Source: Sphagnum magellanicum | Lineage: Eukaryota; Streptophyta; Sphagnopsida; Sphagnales; Sphagnaceae | DNA: 64,000 bases | Direction of reading: 5' to 3' | NCBI GenBank assembly: GCA_021904315.1 | Contig: CM038915.1 | Location: forward strand, 6,510,001-6,574,000 | The notes under the pieces: model-generated | What the model was told of the DNA's origin: nothing | Seen by the model: the letters and a program-made list of their open reading frames with translations, nothing else | Databases searched by the model: none | Shown here: piece by piece, positions 33,397 to 46,500 of the stretch | Layout: each line of letters opens with the position of its first letter | Numbering within the stretch: position 1 is the first letter of the stretch | Program-made: the position numbers and the translations under genes

Positions 33397-33839
33397 TTTT
33401 TGACATATAAATATGGCCAACTTTTTACAGGTGTTCAATTATGTACATGGAGAGATTTTCACAACTACTTTTGAACCAACTTGATGTCCTGTCACTTTTC
33501 CCTTATTTAAAATTTTATTCTTTTGTACATTTCCTTGATCAACGTTATGTTTCTTAACAAAGTTTTACAGGTTTTTGATGGTGTTATTATTGGTTCACTT
33601 AATGACCAAAAAAACAAAAAACATTCTTGTCTAGTTTGTTTTTACACTATAGGTCCACTTGATTTCATATGCATAAATTCCAACAAGAAGTTTGAATATT
33701 TAGTTGGGTGTTTTAGGTTATAACGTTCTATTGGTGTTGTTGTAGGTTACATTCACAGCTCATGACTCCACTAACTCCATTATTTGGTTGTGGTGCTCGT
33801 TTCAATTTGATGACTAGTAGACCACAATAATTGTGTTCA

Positions 33840-36320
33840 TAGTGAACCATAATTTTCCTTTTTTTATTTCATTTATTATTTTTGTAACTCAAAAATTATT
33901 TTTTATTGATTTAATTTTAGTCTCATGTATTAAAATTTAATCAAAGATTGAAATCAATATCTATTGATTTTTTTGGCTCAGATTTATTGTTTTTTTGGCA
34001 CATAGATTTTTTTTTTCCAAAATGATTTTTAGTATCTAGTTGCATAATTTTTTTATGACATATAGAAATTATAATTTGTTTTGTTTTGCTTTCCTCATGT
34101 ATGTATATGCTTCATCTAATCACATACAATCAACCTACCCCGGTTGTTGTTTGAATGTGCATGTTGATGTTTTATCATTTTGATGATGTGTTTTGTTGAA
34201 CCTTTCTTTGCAAAAATTACTTGGTTTGAATCTTGGTATTTACCAAACACTAAATGAAGTTTAATTAAATACTGACATATTCATTCATTACTAAAATAAA
34301 TTTCTTGAACAAATGTAATACTTGAACCAACTTAAATTGTGTTATGGAGCAAGTTTTTTTGTAAGATGATATACAATTAAATATACCATTTATTGGTCGT
34401 TTAAAAAAAAAAAAAAAAGAAGTCTAATAGAAAAGGTTTTCAAAATTTGCAACACGACATGTAATGGGGTTTTTTATTTTATTTTTCCAATTTTATGATG
34501 GAGTTAAAGTGGTGATCATCCATAAGTTGATTTAGGCAAATTTTGATTATTAACAAAATATGAAAGAAAGAAAATTTAAACATCTTTATATATTTTTGGT
34601 TAACTATTTGAACCATGCATAGAAATTTGACAAAATTTCAATATTTTTGGATTTTTTTCAGTTTTTGGCTAAAACATTTCAAACATTCATCAAATTTGTG
34701 AGATTTTAGTTTCTAAAAAAAATAATAAAGCAAAATTTCACCCAAAAAAAGGTTGGTAAATAGTAAAGGTGAAATTAAAAATTAATATAAATAATAAACA
34801 TGTACATAAATTATTTAATTTCTAATTTGGGTCATCACATCTTAATAAATGTAATATATTTACATTGAATTTCCATATATTAACTAAAACCCCTATGGCT
34901 AAGGAAAAAACATTTGGATTTATGGAATGCAATTTTCAAATAGTTAAATTAATCTTTAAATTTAAATTTTAAACTTCACTCTCAAAGGGAAGATTTTGAA
35001 GGAATGTGAAAAAAAGATAAAGATAATGTTAGAAGAGGTGGAGATTTTGAAAATGTATTTAAAAAATAGTTGTAAACATTTTGCTTTTTCATATTGGTGG
35101 GTATGGAAAAATATTAAGTAATTATCAGCAAATGATAAAGATAATGATAAAGGAGCTGGAGATTTTTGAAAAATATTTGAATACTATTTTTTGAATGATA
35201 ATTGTGGAATATAATAATTGTTTTGATAACTTAATTACACCATTACATAGATCACTTGAATTCATAGACTTTGGATAAATCTTAAGAACACACTTCATTC
35301 AATTATGAAATTAAATTTATGTGAAATTATGTATGGAATGTCACTTTAAAAATTGATCTAGTTATGAAACTAAATAACTACATTTTAATAATGTAATAAT
35401 TTCACATCCATTTAATTTTTTTGTTAATTTTGATATTAAAATGTAAAATGAATATAATGTCATTATATCTTGAAACTAAAGACATTACATATTCAAGTCA
35501 ATTATGAAATCAAATAAAAATTTAATTACATAATTTGAAATTAAGATGCAATTACAAATGTGAAATCACTTTCGATGGGAAAATAATCAATTCACATAGT
35601 TACATTATGTATGAAATTAAAAACACCACATTTGAATTTTAAAAAATAAGAAGGGGTTAAAAAGGATTGCACTTAAAATAGGAATCACATTAAAACCTAT
35701 TTCATACTTTTTGTAAAACAAGGTGAAATTTTATTTGGTTAGTGAACATTTAAAAAGAAAAGAAAAATGAAACCATGATTATTCATTAATTGGCCCATAT
35801 TTTAATTGGAGGAATTTTTTATACATTCCATATACACGGATTAATGGTTATGAAATTTGGAATGATAAATAGGAGGCAAATGAATGTGTGCATATCTATT
35901 TGTAAGTTGGATGATGGTGTGGTGGGATGATGGAATTAACTTATGGATAAATTAATTCATTATTTTCATTCACTTCAATTTATCTATCATATTAACAAAA
36001 GTTAATGGTAATCAATGGACAAGTTATTATTGAATTATGTGATGTTGATGTATTTCATACGCAAAAAATGGGCTCACTAGATGAAAATATATGTTTATTT
36101 TTGTGTGATTGGAAATTAGATTTAGTTATTCACATTTCAACCATATTGTGTATTACATAAATGTGCTTTATTCCAATGTTGGAAAATTCTTCATTTTTCT
36201 GAAGAACGTTAATTCTAGTTTTCAAAATGAATTAGGTTCTAGGTCTAGTTCCACACATATTGGAACTAATAATTTCGAACCTTTAGTTTTTCCACCAAAA
36301 AAAAAGGTTTTGATATTGCT
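33840..36320. other. Gene-free AT-rich stretch
   Basis: No element ends were seen. At 35290-35640 the words ATTATGAAATTAAAT and ACATTNNAATNATG recur irregularly, another weak short-period array. Confidence 0.35.
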
Positions 36321-36322
36321 TT

Positions 36323-38698
36323 CATTACTAAAAATCTTGGATTTTGTAATTAATTTTCAGTTGCATACAACACATGCAATTACAAATTCATGTAGTTGTT
36401 TAAAACAAGTCACACACAACATTTAGTTGCATGCAACAATATGTATGTAACATGTATATTCCATGCCAATCTACATGTCCATCCATACATACTAATTCAA
36501 ATGTAATTGTACTTTATATGCAACTTTCCTTACAACTACAATGCATTTAATTATTGTATGACATATGTTTTAAAATTGAGCAAATTTCTTGTGAACACAT
36601 GTCATTTAAATTTTTTTTTTTGTTTTCAAAATTAAAAATTCATCGGATTAATCTCAATCATCAAAGCTTTTGCACTATGATGATGACACTTGGCACATTA
36701 TGGAACATTCATTAACCATTTGACACATGTCCATTTCTAAACACAAATTATATGGTGACATGTGGTAATTAAGTCCCATTTATCCCTTTTTGAATATATA
36801 TTAATGAAATTTAACTCATTCAATTTAGGGTTAATAAGATGTTGACACATGGTGCCTACATAAGTAGGTCTAGGTATGTAGGTAGGTTAAAGGTAAGTTT
36901 AAATTAAATAGGTAGCTTTAGAAAAATCCAATTTTATTTTTGGGTTAGCCATTTAAGTTCAATCTTTTTTTATTAATTCATCCCCAATGGCTTGGCATTT
37001 GGTTTGCGAACATGGCTATTGCACCTACTTATATAATGTATAAAATTGGATTGGAAACCAAAAGATGTGGGATGAAAAATTTGGTTGTCAACATCACCAA
37101 CTTAGTCACACATTAGATGCAATTATTATACTTATCTTAGTTTTTTTATTAACTATATATCAATATAATAAAAGTAATAATAGCTAATAAGTAATATTAC
37201 AATACATTTTAGTGTTAATAATAATAATAATTATTATTATTCTTATTATTATTACTCATATTCACTAATATTACTATTTTATAATTTTATAAATAAAAAT
37301 ATTATTAAATATTTTTTCCTAAATAATATTAATTTTATTATTATTCACTAGTAACATTAATCATAATATTTTTGTTTAAAAGAATGATATTTCTAATAAT
37401 TATGATTATTTATAATGATCAATATTTTATATTATTTTTATATTATTACCCAGCTTAAATTAATAATTAACCTAAGATGTTCAGGTATTTATAAATTAAC
37501 TAGTGTAGCCTATTTACCATAAGTATTTTAACATAAAAAATAAAATTTTAATATATAATATTTGTTATGTATTGAAAAACATTATTCATTATCATTATAA
37601 TTGTAATAAAATTTTAATGAATAACTATGAATAGTTCTAGTAACGTATAATATTATAATACTATTATTTAATTTAGATTAATAGATAGTTAGCTCACATT
37701 AAAATATTTTAAAACTCATTAATGTATTATACTAACCATGGGTATATGAACATAATTAATATTATTAAAATAGTAAAATAATTAAAAATTCATAAGTAAT
37801 TAGAATGATACTTTATTAATAATTTTATTATCATTAAATAATTAATGATAATAGTAATAGATATAATCTTAATCCTAATAAATTTTTAATAATTATAATT
37901 ACTTGTAGTATTTAAGAATTAATACTATTATAACATTAATTATTTCTTAATAATATTAAATATTCATATTAAAATTCACAAATAAAATAAGTATAAATTT
38001 TCAGTTCTACTTACTAAAAATATTTATTTTAACATATTTGATAGATAAAATTTGCAAATTTGCAATATATATTCTAACATTGGTTAGTTTAGCTTAATTT
38101 TTGTTTAACCATAATCAATTTAGCTAATTAGTTTAGCCATGGTTAATTTATCATCTTAATTTTTTAAAACGTAGTGAATTTGGACATGATTAATTCAACT
38201 TTTTAGTTAATTTAATCATAGTTAATTTAATTTTTTACTTAGTTTAATCCTAATTAATCTAATTTTATAGTTAATTTACTCACAATAAATTTAACTTCCT
38301 AATTAATTTAGTCATGGTTAGTTTAGTCAAGGTTTAACTTAAGTTTAACCTTGGTTAATGTGAATTGAACCTCTGTTTAGCCAATGTTTATTTTGGCCAA
38401 CCTTCATTAACATGGGTTTTGCCTTAATATTACATGTATAATACTATTATACATAACCTAGGTAGATATATTAGGTATATTAATTTACGTATGTATTAAT
38501 TTAGGCTATTATTTTTATAATATGTGTCCATTTTATACACATTTAATTGCATGTCAATTGTACATACAATTGTACGGTCCAAAAATTATATAATACTAAA
38601 TTTGTAATTGCAAACATGACTAATATAATTACAAATGATAATTAATTGCACAATAGTTGCATAATGATTGGTTGCAAATGACAAGATTTCTAGTATTG
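36323..38698. mobile_element. CACTA-2: non-autonomous CACTA element, 2376 bp
   Basis: The left end CATTACTAAAAATCTTG (36323) and the right end, reversed CAATACTAGAAATCTTG (38698), both derive from CACTACTAGAAATCTTG by one or two changes. TTT flanks both ends (36320-36322, 38699-38701). TTGCA-rich subterminal words lie at 36360-36540 and 38600-38690. A segment at 36940-37040 (TTTATTAATTCATCCC, GCACCTAYTTATA) matches CACTA-1 at 30365-30430, so the two are one family. The centre is AT-rich with a degenerate array at 38040-38420. There is no coding capacity. Confidence 0.85.
38040..38420. repeat. Degenerate TTAGTTAATTTAATCATGG array inside CACTA-2
   Basis: About fifteen diverged copies of an 18-25 bp word (AGTTAATTTAGTCATGGTTA type). 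It sits in the same slot as the array of CACTA-1 but has a different motif. A run of ATT triplets lies at 37216-37255. Confidence 0.7.
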
Positions 38699-38702
38699 TT
38701 TT

Positions 38703-41100
38703 GGAAATTATACTTTATTTTGGTTTGCTTCCATGTAGCCTAGACCAAAATTAGTGGTTAACCTTCGGATAACACCTAGTCTTAAACTTGTTTTTCCCCA
38801 AAAATCTTTGTTCTGATCATGGTTCCGAACATAAATGTAATCAATTAATTGATTTTGGGTTTGGTTTTTAAAAGGTTTTAATTTTGGATTTTTTTTAATT
38901 TATTAAAATTGAAACCAATGGTTTTAACCCATTGAATTGGGTACTCACCCAACATTGGTTTATTTCCAAAAGGTCAGTAAATATCACATTTGTTTGAAAT
39001 GTAAATATATAACATATTTTTTTCCAATTTAGATGGAAGAATGCAAGTGATAATAAATTGAACAAAAAAAACTTGGAATATGCTTTCATTTTTTCCTTCC
39101 AATGGGTGCTAATGTGATGAAATGATAAAGCATGAAATGATTAAAATAAATGCAAGTCCCTAGGGGATGTATGGGTACATGATGGGATGATACCTTATCA
39201 TTGTTCAAATGAAATAAATGGATTTTTTATATTACTATAAGAAATCATGGTTTTAAAAGTTGCCCAACTTGATAACCTTGAAATACATTGTTCATTTCAA
39301 CTAATAAGTGTACAATTTGATTAAAGGCACTAAAACTAACATGTCACTTTTGATTGATGACATTTGTTTTATTTGACTATACATCATTGTCCATTTCCTT
39401 TTAAAGGGATTTTTGAAACATAATTTCATTAATGTTATCATGTAGTCCCTAAGTTATGGAAGTGATGGGCAAATGGGGTGCATTTAAAGTTTATTAAAAC
39501 AATATTGAATCAATCAAACAAATGTTCAAACCAAAAATGAAAAACCAAAAAGATATGTTCAATTACTCCAATTAGAGGTAGAATATAAAAATGTGTAATT
39601 GTTGATTTGTTAATTTAAAATGTTTATATAAGACATGAGGGGCTCCATATTGGTAGAAACATTTAATGATTTTTATGAAGGGATGAGACACTTTAGTTTG
39701 TGAATGCATGTTTATTTGGATCATTAATGAAACTCAATACTTAGTGTAGTTTAAAATGAGAATCAAGCTATGTTATACATGTGTGTACCACAAATGCCCA
39801 TGGCTTGTTAAATATAAATGATTAATTTTTAAAATACCACCAAATATTATTAAATAAGACTAGCTTTGTACAAGTCAAAATCTTAATGAATAATTAGGGT
39901 TTGTATAGGGAAAGCTTTCATGCGATTCAAAATTCTTGTAAATACACATCCCATTAACATCATAACTAAATTACTTAGGAATTAACATTTTTGCTTTGCA
40001 ACATTTGAGAGTATTATGCATTTGTAAAACTTCTATATTCAAACTATAAATAAGTATGATGGTTTGAATAACTAGCTATGGTGAGTTAAATCCAATGCAT
40101 TTTCAAAGGCCCAAAAACCAATTTAAACTGAAGTCAAAACAAAATGCACAACCCTTTAAGGATGTATATGCTTCAATTCATATACTACAACATTATTATA
40201 GAAGATCTAAATGTTTTAATAAATTTCAAATAAATGTTATATGATAAATAGGTGCCTATCAACACTTGAATTTATAATGGATTAGGAATTCATGAACCAT
40301 AGTTGCAAATTTTGAAATAAACAAAATTAATTTTGACCCAAGGCACTCTTTAAGTAATGCCTCCATTGATTGATTATGAATGTGCCTTATTACCCACTTG
40401 AATTATCTTTTTTTCGGTGAATTCAAAAATACAAGAAAATAATTATTTGTTTCTTAACCTATTATATTACATTTTCACAAGAATGTCATTAACCAATATT
40501 TTTGCATACACATGCCACCACCTTGTGTTATATTATGTTTTGCATAAATGGTTTTCAAATTGCAGATTGCTCCATTGATGGGTGTTGATAATTGACCCAA
40601 GCCTAAGAACATTACAAATTGGAAATGTATCTCCATTAGCATCCCTTATTTGGGATTCTATCATTATTTATTGTATCAAAAATATTGTTAAAACTTAATT
40701 ATTCTTGCATCCCAACTAGTGTTTCTTTTTGGTAAAATTAAAAGTGGGAAAAATGGCTACAGCATGTGAGGGGCCCTCTAAAAAATGTGTTCATTACTCG
40801 TTTTTTATGTAAATTTTTCTAGCAAGGGGTTTCATTTGAGGGTCATGGCATTGCAAGTAGAATTTTGTGTTGATAAAAAACTAGTGGCAACTATTCTAAA
40901 ACCATTGGCTACCTAAATGCTCATTCCATCATTGATATGGTTATCCATGGGTCACATGGGTGTGTTTTGTGGCAAAATAATTCAAAGGAAAGGTGCCAAA
41001 ACTCAAGGTTCAAACATGAAGATTACAAAATGTAGATTTGATTTGCAAAGAGAAATTTTATACACATTCACTTCTAGAGGAATTGAACCCTAACCCTTAA
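38703..41100. other. Gene-free AT-rich stretch
   Basis: I see no terminal repeats, arrays or coding relics with recognisable similarity here. Confidence 0.3.
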
Positions 41101-41214
41101 AGGTTTTACCTTTTGCAGTGGAAGTGTCCTACACTGGAAACCCCCAACCATGCCCCTACACATTATCCCCAAAAAAAAAGCAATACAAGCCCCAAGAATA
41201 TACCACCCCCAATA

Positions 41215-41290
41215 TTGCACCAAGCTTGAAGGCTAGAGCTCTTGCAACCTCTAAAGTCAAGAATTCAAGTCCATTGTTCACAATCCCAAT
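41215..41290 (+). other. Possible tRNA-derived SINE remnant
   Basis: AAGGCTAGAGCTCTTGCAAC followed about 20 bp later by GAATTCAAGTCC looks like a decayed A box and B box. It is short, lacks ends, and may be chance. Confidence 0.25.
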
Positions 41291-41873
41291 GCACATTGTA
41301 TACAACTTTAGAATCCATATTCCTACATCATGTTTTTAAAAAAAACAATTAGCCAAAAGCCTTGAATATATCCCAATTCCACACATATAAATACATATTA
41401 CAAAATGTGGCAAGTTTGAATGAATACAATGCACACTAAAAAAAAAACCAATTAGAGGTTGAAATTTGAAGTTTGAACAGTAAAACTTACCTTCCAAATC
41501 TAGTAACCATGTCAGACCTTGATAACTTTCCAAGATTGAATTACAACATTGTATGGAAAATTTTCCAAATTGTAGACTTTGTGCAAACATGCGAACAACT
41601 AAGTCTAGGTGATCAATAAGTCTATTTCTCAAGAATTTTCATGACCACGCATTGATAGGATGTGAGATTTTGTCAAAACTTGGAGACAGGATTCAAATCT
41701 AGAAAAGTCATGGCAGATTTGGCATTGTTCTTCATGACCATTTTGAACAATGAAGCTTGCAAATCAAGGTGATAGAAACAATTGCAAGCAAGTCAAACAC
41801 TTGAAGTTCCAACTTTTTTCATAACTTGAAGTTATGTGTAAGGTCTTCAGAGTGTCTTTGGGCCTGCTTTCAA

Positions 41874-42212
41874 GGGCACAGTGAACCAGCACCCACCAGT
41901 GCACCATCAACTGAGTCAATACTTGGTTTCACCTTGGTAACCAAATCTGTAGGAAATAGGTCTCATACACAGGTAGGTAGGAAATAAGGTAACTACTAGG
42001 TAAATAGATGTTTTATACATATGTAAGGGCTGTATTTACTACCTACCTACTAACAACTTGCTTGTGGGTTGTTAATAGGTCGGTAGTAAAAAAAAGCAAC
42101 TGAGCCAACTACCATGGTTAGTTAAGGAACTGGAACATAACAGAAAAGTATTTCCAGACCATTTATCATCCATCCTTCATGGTGCACTAGTGGGTGCTGG
42201 TTCACTGTGGCC
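41874..42212. mobile_element. MULE-like MITE, 339 bp, well-preserved TIRs
   Basis: The inverted termini share CACAGTGAACCAGCACCCAC and then YAGTGCACCAT with only one or two differences over about 31 bp. The nine bases before it, TGCTTTCAA (41865-41873), are repeated after it as TGCTTTCAC (42213-42221). A 9-bp duplication fits Mutator-like elements. If the true duplication is 8 bp, hAT is the alternative. Inside are further inverted TAGGTAGGTAG / CTACCTACCTA words. There is no coding capacity. The TIR identity marks it as one of the younger insertions. Confidence 0.8.
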
Positions 42213-42539
42213 TGCTTTCACCCCCTATCCCCTCTTCAGTGGTATCCCCAAAGTAACGAGATGCTAAATCTCAACATTTAATGCACATCGTTCGAGAGTA
42301 ATTATGGTAGTTTTAGAGGCAGGAGCATTGAAAATATATGTAGCAGCAATGGAGTTGCTCAGCGACAAGGAAAGACAGGATGAAACTCAGTTTAAACCAA
42401 AATTGGTGGAAAAACTAGTTTGGGTCCCAGTTATTTTGCTTTGTAAAATTTTCATTCCCAGTTATGCGGTTGACGCCCTATTATGCCGAAACTGGCTGTT
42501 CTCCCCCCTAATCGTGATACTTTATCGGATACTCTCTTG

Positions 42540-43170
42540 AAAGGACATGGTTCCAGGTGGAGGATTTAAATTTTTTTGATAAAACCTCTGGATCTGGTTC
42601 TTCACATTTCAAGACCCCCGTTCTTGGTTCTTTTTTAAAAAAAGCCAAGGTGAGCCCAGTTCCAAAGCCGATTTGGTTCCACCTATGCGTAGCCCAAGAG
42701 TGACTTTTTTTCTAGTTATTACCACTGTACCACTAATAAAATGTGACCAAATTTATAAACTCCACACCTAAACCCAAATAGTTAAACAAAAACATTGCAT
42801 ACTTGAGACATGTTCCAAAAATTAAAACCCCCTATCCTTTCCCACCCCCAAATTATTATTCAAAATAATGTTGTTATTATGCAAACCCCAGGTTTTTTTT
42901 TTTTCCTTTCCCCAAACTAACAACAGGTCTACCCCAATCAAAAATAAATAAAAATATAATTTATAAGAAATTATGAACCATGACTTGTATAAATTGGATT
43001 TTAGGGCCAGTTCCAAAACCAAATCCAGGTCCAGTTCTAGTTGGAGGCCAGTTCCCAGTTCTGTTTTCTGGCTGCTCTGGCTTTAAATTGTTTGTTGAAA
43101 AATTTAAAACTAGTGGTCTAGGTACCTGTTACCTGGACCATGAACTGGAATTGGAACAGAAAAAAACTGG
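42540..43170. repeat. Degenerate GGTTCC/CCAGTTCC-rich stretch
   Basis: GGTTCC- and GGTTCTTGG-type words dominate at 42545-42690. CCAGTTCC and GGTCCAGTTC words dominate at 43000-43160, around an AT-rich centre. It could be the arms of an old foldback element, but I cannot place ends. Confidence 0.35.
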
Positions 43171-43385
43171 AAATGGGCAACACTTGGAAAAACCTTGGAA
43201 ATTATTTTTGGCTTTGTTCATTGAATTGTTAATCTTGGATTATGTTTTAGAAATTCTTAGGTTGTGGAGGAATGAATCTTAGTCTTCAGAAGACATCATC
43301 CCCTCTTCAATTTGAGATGGTAAAAAGAAAAAAAAAAAATTTAATGGCGTAATTCCTTGGTCTTTCCACAAGAGAAGGGCTAGTC

Positions 43386-43636
43386 TTTTATTGCAAAACC
43401 CATCTACTGACTTTTGTTTCTTTTCGTGTTTATTTTGAGTTTAGTTCAAAACTTAATCTCTAATGGAGTCAATTAGTATAGGAGAATGGTGGGTCTTTTA
43501 GACAATGCCTGTCTCCTGGTGCCTGGGAACTCGCCCTTGAAATACCCGCCCTTTGCCTATACTACTTCACTCCATTTGGGCTTAAGTTTTGAACTAAACT
43601 CAAAATAAGCAGAAGAGTCAGTAGGTTTGTAATTAA
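43386..43636. mobile_element. Foldback MITE, 251 bp, arms about 110 bp
   Basis: The left arm (from 43386) and the right arm (to 43636) are inverted copies. The best block is TTATTTTGAGTTTAGTTCAA in both arms, preceded by ATCTACTGACT / CCTACTGACT. The direct repeat CTAGTC flanks the pair (43380-43385, 43637-43642) and is a likely target duplication. There is no coding capacity. It lies 35 bp from the Helitron-like element H2. Confidence 0.75.
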
Positions 43637-43671
43637 CTAGTCATGTGCTCATCGGCAGCTCATTGTGCCAA

Positions 43672-44117
43672 TCTATCTATGAAGCAAGGTAGTTTGTTTG
43701 TTTTGTTTTTGTTTTGTACTTATGAGATCTACTGGACCAGGATGCTTCAGATTGCCTTTTTGGTCTCTTTGGAAAGCTCTTGAGCAGGAGGGGTGCATCG
43801 GCTTGGTTTCATGGCATTTGGACTTGCGGTGTAGAAGTTCTTGAATATTGAATGATTTCTTCACTAAAAACTAAATTAAATCCCAGCTGGAAATTTGGGA
43901 GGTACTGGAATGTGCCTTTGGTGTTGTTGGAAAGATCTTGATGAGCAGGATTTAATGGAATTTATTTGGTAAGATTTGGATTTTAAATGTGGGAAATATT
44001 GATTTTAAGTGATTTCTGTGGCTGAAAATTCAAATAAATTCCAAAAAACCACATTTTGGAAGGAAAAATCAGTTGAGGACATGATAACACTTGAGCCAAC
44101 AGCATAGGCCACACTAG
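43672..44117 (+). mobile_element. Non-autonomous Helitron-like element H2 (446 bp)
   Basis: It starts TCTATCTATGAAGCAAGGTA after an A (43671). It ends ...GGCCACACTAG at 44117 before a T, with a weak GCC/GGC hairpin in the last 30 bases. It has the same ends and layout as H1. Its 3' half also matches the truncated copy at 13758-13973 closely (GATGAGCAGGATTTAATGG and onward). It has no TIRs and no coding capacity. Confidence 0.7.
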
Positions 44118-44705
44118 TAGGTCTGATATTTAGTAGTGTTGGCCACTTATGGAGAAAATATCCCCATCATTAGCCCGATTATCAATAAGGTTATCAATAA
44201 CATACCTAATAGTTATTGTTCTTAAAGGAATGGGGTAAAGAACTTACATGCTTAGGAGGTACCATCCAAAGAACCCACAAGAGCATTATGGGTGTTGAAT
44301 TAACCATTCTTACATTTTCACATTAACCAAATGCTCACAAGAAGATGTTTCCTCCTATCGCATAACCAAACTACATAACCAAGCTACTTGTAAATACTTG
44401 TCATTTAACAGTTTCAGTGGTCCCAACATTATCAGCATGTACATTTTCATTTAAGTTAGATGATGGGATAGGTCATTTGCTGTTGAGGAAACTTGACCAA
44501 AAGCCACAAATCCACAAATGAAAAATCACAAAAGAGTCACAGGAAAACCATAGGGATACATCATATACATAGTCACAGTTTTTTTTACATTCACTTGGAT
44601 GGAATTGCAAAGCCTAAAACTAATATTGGATGAAAACCTCGAATTTTATTTTTATTTTTTGGTTTCTAGATTTTTTTTGAAGGATTTATGAGGGAATAAT
44701 CTCGA

Positions 44706-45045
44706 TTAAAAAGGGGTAATGATAATTTTATAAGTGTTAATTAGTAGTTATTAATATGTATTAAATATAGATTTGACTTTTATAGGTATTAATTTGTAAT
44801 TATTTTGTTAATCATATGTTAACACATATTAAGTACCTAGATTTGACCTTTTTAAGCGTTAAATTAGAATATATGATTTTTTAAATTAAATTTTAATGTA
44901 CATTAAATACAAATTTGACCTTTTTAAATATTAATTCATAATTTGTAATTATCTTGTTAATTAAATATTACCATGTATTAAATAAAGATCTAACTTTTGT
45001 ATGTGTTAAGTCAAAATTTAGATAAATGTTAATTAATTAGGTATT
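44706..45045. repeat. Tandem array of about 70-bp units
   Basis: Four to five diverged units each contain TATTAAATANAGATTTGACCTTTT and then a TTAAT-rich half. Clear unit starts are near 44759, 44827, 44903 and 44977. Confidence 0.7.
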
Positions 45046-45049
45046 AATT

Positions 45050-46010
45050 CTTATTCAGTTAATTAACTACTTTAGTTATTAATTAGTGTTTCATATTTGA
45101 ATTAACGTTAACTACTTTAGTTACTAATAAGAACCATAGCTTATTTAAGGAGGTGAGTTTGAATTTTTTATATTTTTGTTCGTTTGCAATAACATTCATA
45201 AAGTTGTCTTATTATCTTTTGAATTTGAATATATACATTGTGTTTAGTTTGAACATGCATGCATAGAAATAATTGAGATTCTTATATACATGTTTTTCAT
45301 GAAGTATATATTTTGTCCATTAACAATCTTCAAATTCTTTGTTTAGTTGACATTAAAAGTGCTATGGGGAACTATGGTCTGAACTGAATTGTTATCTAAC
45401 ATAACCACCATCCATGGTCCCCCACAATTACATAATGTGGTTAGGCCAAATTAAAAAATTATGTTAGTTGAATATTCAAAAAAATTAATGTTTTAGTAGA
45501 AAACAATGATACCCCTACCCCCACGTTGTCACCCCCAACAAACTACTCAAGGTGCCCTTGCTTTCAAAGTGGATTTAAACATCCTTTTGGATGTCACTAG
45601 TATAGTATTGAAAGTTGATGTCCCGTAAGGTTGGAAATTGTTGTCACCAACACAAATGATTGTGGTAGGCAAGAGGATGGCTTGTGCATGAACATAAAGC
45701 CTGAGCTTGAGCTTTGAACTTTTAGGCTAAAGTTTAATGTGATTTTAATCCACCTACATGGATGAATGTGTCCATAAATGAATGATTTAATATGGATGAA
45801 TGTCATTTATGAATTGGATTAAATCAATAAATCATTGGATGAAACTCATCCATGGTTGGAAGATAAATAAATTAAAATTTATTTATATCCATCTTCATTT
45901 TTTGTCCAAATATTAATATCTCAAACTTGAATATCATTTAATAATGATGGATAATGTGATTATAGGGGGAAATTTTGATGATGGGACCAAAATCATTTTT
46001 AAATTTTTGT
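45050..46010. other. Gene-free stretch
   Basis: Nothing recognised except repeated GGATGAATG words near 45760-45870. Confidence 0.3.
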
Positions 46011-46012
46011 TT

Positions 46013-46500
46013 TAAAAAATCATTTTCATCAACATTGCCAAACAATTAAAGAAATATTATCTTGGGATGAATGTTAAACCCCACCTACAATTATCAACAA
46101 CATTATATATGTATTTTGTGAAAAATTAGAGCGCCTTGAAAATAAATAATTATTAAAAAAACCCCATTGTCATATATGACGGTAGGTCGTTTGAAGAAAG
46201 TTAATTAAAGTGTTTGAAATTTAATTTTAATTTATTTTGATGATAATAGGTAGTGTAAAGATTATTTAAAGCATTCAAAACCCATCATTGTCAACAACAC
46301 TAGTTAAATTTGACAAAAACTGTGGCACCCTCAAAAAAGAATGAAAAAAATCCCCCATTATCATCCACAATGTTTATAAATTGGTTTGAGGGAAGTTATG
46401 GCACCTTTGGAGAGGAAAAAAATATCCATTATCATCAACAACATTGGGTCAATTTGCCTGAAAAAAAAATCATTTAAGAAAATAAACAACGACCATGGGG
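46013..46500. repeat. Tandem array of about 60-100-bp diverged units
   Basis: Five to six units each carry CCCCATTRTCATCAACAACATT followed by a TTTGA-rich part and, in later units, GGCACCYT plus a purine run. Best matching units are at about 46265, 46350 and 46420. Confidence 0.6.

Noticed and set aside
36075-36323. CACTAGATGAAAAT at 36075 as the left end of CACTA-2
   Set aside because: The flanking triplet does not match the right flank, and CATTACTAAAAATCTTG at 36323 pairs much better with the right end and has TTT on both sides.
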